Assembly (NCBI GenBank): GCA_018242725.1
Contig: JAFEBI010000021.1
Location: 62,001 to 126,000, forward strand
Length of the DNA: 64,000 nt
Source of the DNA: Nitrospira sp.
GTDB lineage: Bacteria > Nitrospirota > Nitrospiria > Nitrospirales > Nitrospiraceae
Direction: 5' to 3'
Position numbers and translations under genes: made by a program. Positions within the stretch are counted from its first letter, which is position 1. Every line of letters begins with the position of its first letter. The notes below the pieces were generated by a model. It was not told the DNA's origin, did no database searches, and was given only the letters and a program-made list of their open reading frames with translations. This document shows positions 56,026 through 64,000 of this stretch, one piece after another.

Positions 56026-59000
56026 TCAGGATGTCATCGCCATCTGTTCCTGCACAAGCTGCGCCCATTCGCCGTTTGCCCGATAGCGATACCACTCGCC
56101 ATCCACTGGGTCGAGTACAACCAGATGAACCCACTCATTGTGATAATAATGCTGAAGAACTTCATGCCGGGCAATCAGTTTTTCGATTCCGCGCCGAGGC
56201 GCTTCGACGATCGTCAGCAATCGCATCGGCTCATGGTACGGCATCTCCCCATTCATTACGGTTTGCCGTGCCAATCCAAGTCGAAGATCACTCCAGGGGC
56301 CTGACATGATGCCGAACCGTCCAACCACGTTATGGTAGATCTTGCTGCCGCTGCCATACACTTCGTTGTCGACGGCGGAGAAATAGTGTTCCATGTTGAT
56401 CCATTGCGCAACAACCTGAGGGGCGGTCAGCAAGACCTCGAGGAAACGAGTCGTCGGGTCCTCTCGATAGTCATAGGAGTGCAGAAACACCCGGCCATTG
56501 AAATCCAGTCCTCTCGTCAGTTCGCGGCGACCGATCAAGAACGTGGTATTGCTGGAGAGCCCCCATTCGGGGCGAACTTGACTCCAGTCCACGCTGCGTT
56601 GGCGCACATGGGCTGTGGCCTGTGATTCGTCCAACGGCTGCTGCACCTCCGGAAAGCGTCCGCATCGCTCACGGCTCGCCAGTTCCGCCGCTTCTCGCAG
56701 ATCATCATGGAGTCGCGCAAGGTCGGCACGATGAGTCGGGGGCACATCTTCGAGGTCGAATAAACGGACAGCGTCTGTGGTGGTATTCATCTGGCCGGCG
56801 AGGAAGTGTGTGTCGGAAGGGATATCAATCCCGGTTTTCCGTAAGCGCGCGCGGACCTTGTCATGATTCGCCATCATGGCAAGAACTCGGGCATTGGGTT
56901 GTCCTTCATTACCTCCGCACGCGCCACAATCGAGCGCCGACTCGTAGGGATTATTATCCGATGTGCTCCCATGCGCGCAGAACAGAATAAGTCGTGCAAA
57001 GTTCTTGGTCAGTCCCATCATCCGCAGGGCGGTCTCGACGGTCAAGGTCTGCTCCTCCAGGGTGAAGCCGGTTCTGGTCAGCCGTTCCTTGTACCGTGAT
57101 GACGCACGAGAGTTCACGTCGTACTCTCGTTGGAGCACCAGGACAAACGCGTCGAGCGCGTTTGCCTTCAAGCCCACGACCTCTGCCTCGGCAAGAAAAC
57201 CGGGATCCTGCTCGCCTCCACCTTGAAGGGCTCGCTGGCGCAGCCCCTCGATAAGCGATGGGGTGATATGAATACTACGCAATCCAAGTCGCTCCTGGAT
57301 CGCCACCCGGATCAGCTTATGATGTTCAACCGTCAGCATTTCCGAGGTATCCGTCGGGGACAACTTGTTGACGGTTAGGGTAGTCGGGAGTGGGGGCACG
57401 AATTGCCGTTGCAGCCATCTCGTGACGCGCCGATAGAGCGATGGAAGAAGAGTCTTCCCGAAAATCGGAAGGCTATAAAACCAGCCGATGGATTCGACCA
57501 TGACGTAGGGGGTAATGACGTTTTCCTTCAGGTCGTGCAGCAAGGTGTGACCCGCATGGACCCACTTCGTCCAAACCTGATGTTGCGAAACCTTGTGATC
57601 CAGATAGCTTCGCGGGATCTCCCGGACTTCGTTCTTGGCACGCATGATGACGGGAAACTGTTCCGTGTCATGCTCTTTTCCCCAGGCGCGGTATCGAATG
57701 AAGGCGGCAAAGAAGCCGGCGAAGCCATAGGTCTCATGGGGACCGATCGATTCGATGTGGCGACGAAATGGCTCTGATCGGACATCGATACAATACACGG
57801 ACTGTGAATAGGGGCGAAGAGGAAGGGTCGTCGGTTTTTCCGTGCGCTCTCGTTTGGACGCGGCGATGAGTTGTCCGATCAGTGGCTCATGATAACCGGC
57901 TTCAAAGGCCTTCAGCCAGACGATTCCATGGTCTGACTCCGGAAAAGCCTCGATCCAATCGATGACCTGTTTCAATGCCTGGGGCTCGCTCTCGACCAGT
58001 TGTTCATCACGAATATCGAGTGATCGGCTCAGGACGAGGAGTCGTCGGGCATTTCCGCGCCGACGCGTGGCTTGGTGCCTGGGAACCACCTCCGTACGAT
58101 AGCGCGTGAGCACCGCGTTCCAGCCTTGTCCTTTCCGATGGGCAAGCCGATCGACTTCCTCAGCGTAGAGTGACGGCAGATGGCCGGCGATCCGCTGTCG
58201 ACGCAGATAGTACTCTTCCGAATAATCACGCATATAGGCGATGATCTCGTCGAATCGCCCTTGAATATCCAGGTACTCTCGACAAGCCGCCTGCACGAGC
58301 TCACGGGCGTACCACAAGCGAATGGCGAGGAACTTCACAAGACCGACCGGGTGGGCTTGCTGCCAGGGATAGTCGCGTTCTTCTCCTCGCCATTTGATAA
58401 AGCCGGCCCACCCTGGAAGGGCGGTCAACTGGAGCGATAAGTAATCTTGCCGCAGTGCCAGTGGAATTCCCAACAGGTCCAAGCTTTCCAGCAGCGTGTC
58501 TTCGGGATGATCGGGGAGGGCGGCAATCTTGCGGCGACTGTCGGCAATCCCGATGAGTGACCATTCTTGCGCTGCGAGGCGCTTCCAGGATTGGTACAAC
58601 CCCTCGTCACGGTCGGACATGGTCCACGCGGCATGCCCTTCGTCGAGAAAGGCCGAACACCACTTGATCATTTGGTCATTGATGGTTTGGACGATCGAGG
58701 TACCAAGGGTGTCGTCGCACCAGTGAGATAGGGTGAGCCATCGGCAGAGCGCGGAGTGATTGGTCTCCACGACTTTTTTCACGCGATCGTCAAGGGAAGG
58801 AGTCTCCAGGACATGCTCCAGCTTCCGAGCAATCCGCTCGATCAGATCCCGGTCAGGATCTTCCAGTTGGTCGTCGAGCGGTTCTCGCACAGGGGAACAG
58901 ATCCCTTCCGTCAGGCAAGCCCGCAAGACTTCTCCGTGGGTTACTGATCGAGATCCCAGGACGATCGTTCGATCGCTTGCCAGCGGCTGAAGAGCCGCCT

Positions 59001-59262
59001 CTAGGTGCTCAAGCCGAATACGGCCGGATGCCACGTAGGCGCGATACAGGTCGCTCGGAAGATAGCCGTCTCCGTTCAAGAATTGCTTGCCGCGACGGAC
59101 CGTCTCTTCGAAGGGAAGGTATTCCAGGCTATGTAACGGATTGTGGTGGACGAATGTCCGCATCGGCCAGTATTGCGCGATGATTTCGCCAGCAAGACGG
59201 ACGACGCCGCGGAGTTCCATCCGCTTCGACTCAAGATCCATCGATTCATTCACCGGTGTCAT
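56026..59262 (-). CDS. dabA: DAB inorganic carbon transporter, zinc-binding subunit DabA (DUF2309)
   Basis: A 1078-residue protein; the ATG at 59262 overlaps the previous stop as ATGA. The beta-carbonic-anhydrase-like site of DabA is complete: C491 and D493 in YCIDVRSE, H764 in FCAHGSTSDNN and C779 in ALDCGACGG, with the H-to-C spacing of 15 residues seen in Halothiobacillus DabA. N-terminal HHNPLHSLEYLPFEE is also diagnostic of DUF2309. It is expected at the cytoplasmic face of the membrane, where it converts CO2 to bicarbonate in a direction driven by the cation flux through DabB. It is the third gene in the four-gene operon. Confidence 0.96.
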   Translation of the reverse strand: MTPVNESMDLESKRMELRGVVRLAGEIIAQYWPMRTFVHHNPLHSLEYLPFEETVRRGKQFLNGDGYLPSDLYRAYVASGRIRLEHLEAALQPLASDRTIVLGSRSVTHGEVLRACLTEGICSPVREPLDDQLEDPDRDLIERIARKLEHVLETPSLDDRVKKVVETNHSALCRWLTLSHWCDDTLGTSIVQTINDQMIKWCSAFLDEGHAAWTMSDRDEGLYQSWKRLAAQEWSLIGIADSRRKIAALPDHPEDTLLESLDLLGIPLALRQDYLSLQLTALPGWAGFIKWRGEERDYPWQQAHPVGLVKFLAIRLWYARELVQAACREYLDIQGRFDEIIAYMRDYSEEYYLRRQRIAGHLPSLYAEEVDRLAHRKGQGWNAVLTRYRTEVVPRHQATRRRGNARRLLVLSRSLDIRDEQLVESEPQALKQVIDWIEAFPESDHGIVWLKAFEAGYHEPLIGQLIAASKRERTEKPTTLPLRPYSQSVYCIDVRSEPFRRHIESIGPHETYGFAGFFAAFIRYRAWGKEHDTEQFPVIMRAKNEVREIPRSYLDHKVSQHQVWTKWVHAGHTLLHDLKENVITPYVMVESIGWFYSLPIFGKTLLPSLYRRVTRWLQRQFVPPLPTTLTVNKLSPTDTSEMLTVEHHKLIRVAIQERLGLRSIHITPSLIEGLRQRALQGGGEQDPGFLAEAEVVGLKANALDAFVLVLQREYDVNSRASSRYKERLTRTGFTLEEQTLTVETALRMMGLTKNFARLILFCAHGSTSDNNPYESALDCGACGGNEGQPNARVLAMMANHDKVRARLRKTGIDIPSDTHFLAGQMNTTTDAVRLFDLEDVPPTHRADLARLHDDLREAAELASRERCGRFPEVQQPLDESQATAHVRQRSVDWSQVRPEWGLSSNTTFLIGRRELTRGLDFNGRVFLHSYDYREDPTTRFLEVLLTAPQVVAQWINMEHYFSAVDNEVYGSGSKIYHNVVGRFGIMSGPWSDLRLGLARQTVMNGEMPYHEPMRLLTIVEAPRRGIEKLIARHEVLQHYYHNEWVHLVVLDPVDGEWYRYRANGEWAQLVQEQMAMTS

Positions 59263-60551
59263 GGAATCACTCGCGAGAAAGTTTGGGTCATCGACTGCGT
59301 TGCCGTCGAGGTCCACCACTCAATGGGGGCCAGTCCCAGCACCGTGAGGATGATGATCGTGATGGTCAGTGCGACCCATTCTTGTTGCACGACATCATGA
59401 TACCGAAGGTCACTTCGCCTGACGCCGAACAACAACCGTTGCACCGCGCTCATAAGGTACCAGGAGGCTGCCAGCCAGGATGACAACAGGATCATCAACC
59501 CGATGAGTGAGGGAATCGGCGAGTGGAGCAGCAATCCCATCAATCCGGCGAAGACGCCGAAGGGGGGGAGTCCCATCGCCGCTAACGCCAAGAGGGTCAC
59601 CAGCACGGCGTAGCGCGGCATCGACGAAGCCAATCCGCTGATCGAGGATGGATCGACATCGTCACCATATCGTGTCCGAATGATTTGCCAGGCAATCAAC
59701 AGCCCGCATGTGGCCAGGCCGACGGATGCGACAAGGACGGCGGCGCGAGCCGTCGCCAGGTTTGAGGCTGCACTATGCCACCAGAGCATGGAAAAGAATG
59801 AGAGACTGGCATAGGACAGCATCAGTCGGACGCGAGTCTGTGCCAGGGCTTTGACAGCGCCATAGAGTGCTCCGATCAAGGCCAAGAGGCCGACGATGCC
59901 GGAGGCGGTCGTGGGTACGGTCTGAAGGGCTGAGGCCATGACGTGCAGGCCGACGGCGGGAAGAAGAAAAGCGGAAAAAGAAGGCAGATTGCCGGGTAGT
60001 CGTGTGAGCGCGGTCACGTAGCCGGTGTGGAACGGCAGGAGCGGGATCAGCACTGCCGCCGTCATCAAAGCTCCAAAGGACGAAAGTGGTGGGTTCGTCA
60101 TTACGGTGACGAGCGCTCCAAGTGCCGCGAGACAGAACAGACTGATCCCCCACCATGAAATAGGCCATAAGATCGTATGGTGATGCACCAAAAGACCAGT
60201 CATCGTCATCAACAGGGCCAAGAGGAATAAGTGGCTCAAGGGAGCCGGATGGACGATGGAGCCGATTCCAAGTCCAAGACAGACCAAGGTCATCACCCAG
60301 GACAGGCGGTGATCCTTCTGGACTGGTTGTCCCAAGAGAGAAATGACGGCGACGATCGGGAGCAGAGCAAGGAGTAATGCGCCTTCCGGTAGGTTCGTTT
60401 GAAGTTTTAGAATCGGGACGACACTGATGAGGGACCAGATGACACAAGATTGTTTCAGCTGAGACAGGTCTTCCCAAAGCATTCGACCGGCCAAGGCACC
60501 GATGAGCGGAATGCAGGTGGCAAGCCAAGAAAAAAGAACCGCGCTTGTCAT
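59259..60551 (-). CDS. NuoM/MrpD-like membrane protein of the DAB operon
   Basis: A 430-residue, almost entirely hydrophobic protein with about 12-13 membrane segments. The layout is that of a proton-conducting antiporter-like subunit: LLPFHTGYVTALTRLPGNLP is reminiscent of the lysine/histidine region of NuoM/MrpD, VRLMLSYASLSFFSMLWWHS of the central helix, and MGLPPFGVFAGLMGLLLHSP of the late helix. Starts and stops overlap by 4 bases with dabB before and dabA after, so it is almost certainly made together with them. Canonical DAB has only DabA and one DabB, so this is an extra subunit. Confidence 0.85.
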   Translation of the reverse strand: MTSAVLFSWLATCIPLIGALAGRMLWEDLSQLKQSCVIWSLISVVPILKLQTNLPEGALLLALLPIVAVISLLGQPVQKDHRLSWVMTLVCLGLGIGSIVHPAPLSHLFLLALLMTMTGLLVHHHTILWPISWWGISLFCLAALGALVTVMTNPPLSSFGALMTAAVLIPLLPFHTGYVTALTRLPGNLPSFSAFLLPAVGLHVMASALQTVPTTASGIVGLLALIGALYGAVKALAQTRVRLMLSYASLSFFSMLWWHSAASNLATARAAVLVASVGLATCGLLIAWQIIRTRYGDDVDPSSISGLASSMPRYAVLVTLLALAAMGLPPFGVFAGLMGLLLHSPIPSLIGLMILLSSWLAASWYLMSAVQRLLFGVRRSDLRYHDVVQQEWVALTITIIILTVLGLAPIEWWTSTATQSMTQTFSRVIP

Positions 60552-62254
60552 CGCCGCGACCACCCTTCTTCTTGTTTATCGACCCAGTGGACGAACCGCA
60601 GAACGACTTGTCCGACGCGGGCATAACATTCGTCGGCATACAACCTATTGATGAGCGCCACGTACACCCGATGACGAATCTTGTCGATCCAGGTCGGTAT
60701 CCATACACTTCGTCCATGGGCCTTCAGATAGAGATAGATCCAGCCGAGCACGGTGAGGCCGGTCGCTCCTACCAGAAGCAGGTCGAACAGCCAGTTGGGA
60801 AGGTCGGCAGCCTTGTAATACGAGGCGACCTCGTTAGGATTTGGGTAGAGGAATGCGGTGAACGATTCCACGGCAAACAAGTAGACGAAGACGACGAAGA
60901 GCAATGTCAACAACATGGTGGACGAGACTTTCCACGATGCGACTGCGCGCAACCGCGTGAGTGTCAGGATGGCTTGCGAGGAGGTGACCCAAATGAAGAA
61001 GAAGATGATGACGGTCCCGTGAGACTCCAACAAGGGAATGTGCAGCACTCCGTGGGTCACCAAGAGAATGAGTAGAGGGATCACCAAGCTCGTCAGAAAC
61101 CCCGTCGCCCAGGTGAGGTTTGACAGCTCTTCCTCCTCGTGATGGGTATGGCCGGTATGGGGGAAATGTGGTTCGGTCCGGGCCTTTTGAATGACGTTTC
61201 CACAATTGAGAAAAACCGTTGCCTTAAACAGACCATGCGCGATCAGATGGAAGACCGCCAGTGAAAATGCGCCGAGCCCGCACTCCATAATCATGTAGCC
61301 CATCTGACCGATCGTCGACAGTCCCAACGTCTTCTTGATGTCGCTCTGTACCAGCATCATGGAGGCCCCAAGCACCGCAGTCACCGTTCCAACCACCAAG
61401 GCGACGTGCAAGGTGACCGAACTCATGCCGAAAAGCGGCGCCATGCGATTGATCAGGAACCCACCGGCATTGATGATGCCGGCATGGAGCAAGCCATGGA
61501 CCGGTGTCGGCGCAAAGAGCGAACTCGGTAGCCAGAGGTGAAGGGGAAACTGCGCGGACTTCCCCATCGCTCCCACGAACATCAATAGCGTAATGGCGGT
61601 GGCGGCGTCGATGTCCATGCCGGGCCAGAGGGCGACGGTGTGAGAAGAGGCCGTCGCGCGAGCGAACAGCTCGGGAATCTCAAGCGTTCCGTACACCTGG
61701 TAGGTGAGGATAATTCCCATGAGGAGGGCCATATCGGCCACGCGCAGAACGGTGAACGTCTTGTAGGCTCCGTCGAGCGTCTGATTGTGGCCATGGTTGT
61801 GCGCCAGGATGTAGAGCAAATAACTCAGCAGTTGCCAGAACAAAAACAGCATCATGAGATTCGCGCTGGACACCATGCAGAGCAGCACGAAATCCGTGAG
61901 ACAAATCAGCGTCAGATACCGACGGTAGTGGCGGTCCTGATACATATAGTTCACGGAGTAGGTATAGATGATCAGACTGACGGCCGAAATCAGTGTCATC
62001 ATGACGCCACTGAGCCGGTCGATATAGAACCCGATGGGGATCGTGAGAGACGCGACCGTGGCAGGGTTATAAAATTGGATGGTAATCGGCCCTGAGATCG
62101 TTACGGCATACAGTGTGGTCGAAGCCCCCACGCATGCAGCTCCCATCAGAAGCGCGGCTATTTTAGCATGGGCATAGCGGGTTGAGTCTTCTGCACAGAC
62201 CACGACCAGCCCCGCGATGAGAGGAAGCAAGGGGATCAGTAGAGCAGCCCACAT
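60548..62254 (-). CDS. dabB: DAB membrane subunit DabB (NuoL/MrpA-like proton channel)
   Basis: A 568-residue protein with about 14 membrane segments. The core has PVHGLLHAGIINAGGFLINR, the DabB/MpsA form of the NuoL central segment, preceded by FPLHLWLPSSLFAPTP and followed by SDIKKTLGLSTIGQMGYMI. A hydrophilic linker (RTEPHFPHTGHTHHEEEELS) is present before the last helices. It couples ion flow to DabA. It is the first gene of the operon and its stop overlaps the next start (ATGA). A terminator-like hairpin lies just upstream of its start. The ribosome site is weak (GAGG, about 13 bases upstream). Confidence 0.94.
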   Translation of the reverse strand: MWAALLIPLLPLIAGLVVVCAEDSTRYAHAKIAALLMGAACVGASTTLYAVTISGPITIQFYNPATVASLTIPIGFYIDRLSGVMMTLISAVSLIIYTYSVNYMYQDRHYRRYLTLICLTDFVLLCMVSSANLMMLFLFWQLLSYLLYILAHNHGHNQTLDGAYKTFTVLRVADMALLMGIILTYQVYGTLEIPELFARATASSHTVALWPGMDIDAATAITLLMFVGAMGKSAQFPLHLWLPSSLFAPTPVHGLLHAGIINAGGFLINRMAPLFGMSSVTLHVALVVGTVTAVLGASMMLVQSDIKKTLGLSTIGQMGYMIMECGLGAFSLAVFHLIAHGLFKATVFLNCGNVIQKARTEPHFPHTGHTHHEEEELSNLTWATGFLTSLVIPLLILLVTHGVLHIPLLESHGTVIIFFFIWVTSSQAILTLTRLRAVASWKVSSTMLLTLLFVVFVYLFAVESFTAFLYPNPNEVASYYKAADLPNWLFDLLLVGATGLTVLGWIYLYLKAHGRSVWIPTWIDKIRHRVYVALINRLYADECYARVGQVVLRFVHWVDKQEEGWSRR

Positions 62255-62271
62255 CGGTTCAGCATTACCTC

Positions 62272-62456
62272 AGAAAACACAAAAGCCAACCGTCTCGCAT
62301 CGACCAATGGTCGACCCAAGCAGTTGGCTTGTACTGCGACCGGCCTCTCAGAATGAACAGCGAGTCGCCCTACGGCCCTGGAAGAGAAACATCCAGCCTC
62401 TTGTCCGTCCACGTGCGCCTGGTGGATAGGCAACAGGGTTCTGTCCCTCGTATACC
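62272..62456 (-). ncRNA. Structured leader RNA with intrinsic terminator before dabB
   Basis: On the minus strand about 185 bases of non-coding, structure-rich sequence run from a predicted start near 62456. They end in a nested hairpin (outer arms AAGCCAAC/GTTGGCTT at 62283-62330, inner TCGACC/GGTCGA) followed by CTTTTGTGTTTT, an intrinsic terminator 20-30 bases before the dabB ATG. It could be an attenuated leader of the operon or a separate small RNA. No known riboswitch or 6S consensus was recognised. Confidence 0.5.
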
Positions 62457-62462
62457 ACATGA

Positions 62463-62489
62463 ATAATATGGTTCATGGGACAGCGTCAA
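62463..62489 (-). promoter_or_regulatory. Sigma-70 promoter of the DAB operon leader
   Basis: On the minus strand TTGACG (62484-62489) and TATTAT (62463-62468) form a -35/-10 pair, each with one mismatch to consensus, separated by 15 bases. Transcription would begin near 62456 and read into the structured leader and dabB. Confidence 0.5.
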
Positions 62490-62629
62490 GCAGCAATCCG
62501 CCGATCAGGTCGTTCAACCAAGGTCCTGGTATTTAAAAGGCCTGATGGTCTGAGGCTAAAGCTCCAGGAATTCGCTTGTTCCCCCCGTCGGCCAATCCGT
62601 ATAATCCGGCGGCATTGAGGAGCGACATT

Positions 62630-62974
62630 ATGGAAAATGCGATCCGCAACGCGATCATCAAGTTCGAGCAGGAGTTTCTGGGGCGTGGCCCAGACGAAGT
62701 CCGTGCGCTGGTCGCGCGCGATCTGGTCGTTGTGCGGCTCAAAGGCGTCTTAACACCGGCCGAGCGCCAGCTGGCGAAGACCACCGAGGGTATTGAAATG
62801 GTCAAACGCCTGCGGCAGAATCTGATTGCCCAAGGACGCGAAAAGCTCTGCGAACAGATCGGTGAGATTACCGGAGCCAAGATTCTCGGCCTCTTTACCG
62901 ATATCGATGTGCAGCTCGGGGAACGAGTTTTCGTGTTTACCGTGGATCGGGAACTGCAGAACGGCACTCGATAG
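62630..62974 (+). CDS. DUF2294 domain protein, 114 residues
   Basis: The ATG at 62630 follows GAGGAG. The protein matches the DUF2294 family: IIKFEQEFLGRGPDEVRALV, VVVRLKGVLTPAERQLAKT, VKRLRQNLI, and a C-terminal strand region (GLFTDIDVQLGERVFVFTVD). The family is found as small stand-alone proteins and near sodium-translocating or nitrogen-metabolism genes; its function is not established. It is divergent from the DAB operon and alone. Length is typical. Confidence 0.88.
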   Translation: MENAIRNAIIKFEQEFLGRGPDEVRALVARDLVVVRLKGVLTPAERQLAKTTEGIEMVKRLRQNLIAQGREKLCEQIGEITGAKILGLFTDIDVQLGERVFVFTVDRELQNGTR

Positions 62975-63227
62975 TGGTGGTCAGAAGCCCGTCTTCTACA
63001 TCCGCTGCCGATTTCAATCCAGATAACGCCTTAACGTTGCGGCTGGCTGCCACAAGGGGTTCCATGATGTCCGCCTAAAATGAGCGGAGGGCGACCATCT
63101 TGCCGCCGGATTAGAGCGCGGAGAGTGAAGAGTGTGAAGGCGTGTCGTGTGGACGAGCGGCGCATCCCTCATCCAGCCGAGGAACGTTGATCATCCAAAC
63201 CTTCCGGTACTACACTGCCTGTAAGAG

Positions 63228-64000
63228 ATGGTTTCCCCGTTCATCAGATTTGGCACCTCGACCTGGACTTACGAGGGATGGAGAGGGCAGGTTTATCTCA
63301 AAAACTATCCAAAGGGCAGCTTCACCAAGCAGTGTCTGTCTGAGTATTGGCAGTTCCAGCACAACGGCTCACCGCTCTTCCGCACGGTAGGCAACGATTC
63401 CACCTTCTACCGACCGCCGACCCGCGCTCAACTGCTGGCTTACCGCGACCAGATGCCCGAACAGGCCGAGATGTGTTTCAAAGTCTGGGAGGATATCACC
63501 GTGCCGGTCTTCGCATCGCACCCACGGTATGGACTGAAGGCGGGTAAGCCGAATCCTCATTTTCTTGATGCGCAACTCTTCAAAGACCTTGTGCTGACTT
63601 CATTTCGAGAAGCCCGGTTCCAGGATCGTACGGGGCCGTTTCTGTTTGAGTTTCAACGTCATGGATTTTCAATCGGCGAGTTCTGTGCCAAGCTCGGTAG
63701 CTTTTTTGGTCAACTCCCGAGCGAGTTCAGATATGCGGTCGAGATCCGTAACGCAGGGCTCCTTGGGCCTGAGTACCGGAAGGTGTTGGAAACGCACGAA
63801 GTCGCGCATGTGTACAACCATTGGTCTTACATGCCTGCGCTGGCAGAACAACACAAGCGGATGCAGGGGACTTTCACTGCGCCTTTCACCGTCCTCCGTC
63901 TGCTCACGCCGCTGAGAATGAACTACGACCAAGCAAAACAACGGGCAGCACCCTATACCAACATTGTCGAAGAACTCCCGGAAATGCGCAGGGACACCGT
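63228..64000 (+). CDS. DUF72 domain protein, 3' end outside window
   Basis: The frame from ATG 63228 is open to the window end (257 complete codons). The N-terminus FIRFGTSTWTYEGWRGQVYL and the FEFQ..GF, YAVEIRNAGLLGPEYRKVLE and VYNHWSYMPALAEQH segments match DUF72, a TIM-barrel-like family with an endonuclease-IV-like appearance and unknown activity. The ribosome site is weak. The remaining C-terminus should lie within the next few dozen codons. Nothing in the context reveals a substrate. Confidence 0.85.
   Translation, partial: MVSPFIRFGTSTWTYEGWRGQVYLKNYPKGSFTKQCLSEYWQFQHNGSPLFRTVGNDSTFYRPPTRAQLLAYRDQMPEQAEMCFKVWEDITVPVFASHPRYGLKAGKPNPHFLDAQLFKDLVLTSFREARFQDRTGPFLFEFQRHGFSIGEFCAKLGSFFGQLPSEFRYAVEIRNAGLLGPEYRKVLETHEVAHVYNHWSYMPALAEQHKRMQGTFTAPFTVLRLLTPLRMNYDQAKQRAAPYTNIVEELPEMRRDT

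Noticed and set aside
59773-60717. 314-residue minus-strand frame overlapping dabB and the NuoM-like gene in another frame
   Set aside because: It overlaps two genes with membrane-protein composition and overlapping starts; its Arg/Ser/Asp-rich sequence has no family signal.
62272-62456. Known riboswitch or 6S/SRP RNA in the dab leader
   Set aside because: I compared it by eye with TPP, SAM, cobalamin, SRP and 6S conserved cores and found no match, so only a generic structured leader is claimed.

Overview
The window reads as a chromosomal segment of a nitrite-oxidising bacterium of the genus Nitrospira. The deciding evidence is the adjacent pair at 38728-43544. It encodes a 1145-residue molybdopterin oxidoreductase with a Tat signal and a 429-residue polyferredoxin, which have the size, order and cysteine patterns of the periplasmic nitrite oxidoreductase subunits NxrA and NxrB. 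The density of two-component regulators and the inorganic-carbon genes fit a chemolithoautotroph. No tRNA, rRNA or CRISPR array was seen.

Layout. 1-9.7 kb is a compact housekeeping stretch: LOG-family hydrolase (5' end outside the window), beta-CASP metallo-beta-lactamase RNase, P1 peptidase, FIST sensor protein, FKBP isomerase, gcvT, Nudix hydrolase, fabI, a TPR protein and arfB. An exported alpha-carbonic anhydrase lies at 9.86-10.83 kb. 10.8-14.3 kb is nearly gene-free and holds a decayed outer-membrane protein gene, a small gene and a 98-bp MITE-like inverted-repeat element. 14.3-20.3 kb is a complete RND efflux operon (pump, adaptor, outer-membrane factor), followed by a one-heme DUF3365 protein. 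22.0-26.4 kb is a signalling module (histidine-rich membrane sensor kinase, REC-HDOD, REC-degenerate HD-GYP) bracketed by an inverted pair of about 0.3-kb tyrosine-recombinase remnants. 27-31 kb has a P-II-like gene, a small putative lipoprotein gene and a SulP anion transporter.

31.0-38.4 kb is a regulatory block: an NtrC-like protein that has lost its DNA-binding domain and carries GAFAGA in place of GAFTGA, a CHASE3-like kinase, an intact NtrC-type activator, then a NarX/NarL-like pair directly upstream of nxrAB. nxrAB ends in a strong intrinsic terminator, and no nxrC or chaperone gene is adjacent. 43.7-47.1 kb carries small proteins, an SPFH lipoprotein, an Slp lipoprotein and a frameshifted, truncated sthA-like pseudogene. 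47.1-50.2 kb is a sigma-54 activator/kinase pair on the minus strand. A second, orphan RND pump at 51.5 kb is preceded by a 25-bp tandem repeat, each unit carrying a sigma-54 -24/-12 match, and followed by a second P-II-like gene.

55.6-62.3 kb (minus strand) is a four-gene operon with overlapping starts and stops: dabB (NuoL-like), an extra NuoM-like membrane protein, dabA (DUF2309, with the complete zinc site) and a P-II-like regulator. This is a DAB-type energised CO2/bicarbonate accumulation system. Its leader has a good sigma-70 promoter and an intrinsic terminator before dabB, which suggests attenuation. The right end carries a DUF2294 protein and a DUF72 protein cut by the window edge. 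Together the genes describe energy generation (nitrite oxidation), inorganic carbon supply (carbonic anhydrase, SulP, DAB), envelope efflux and dense phosphorelay control.
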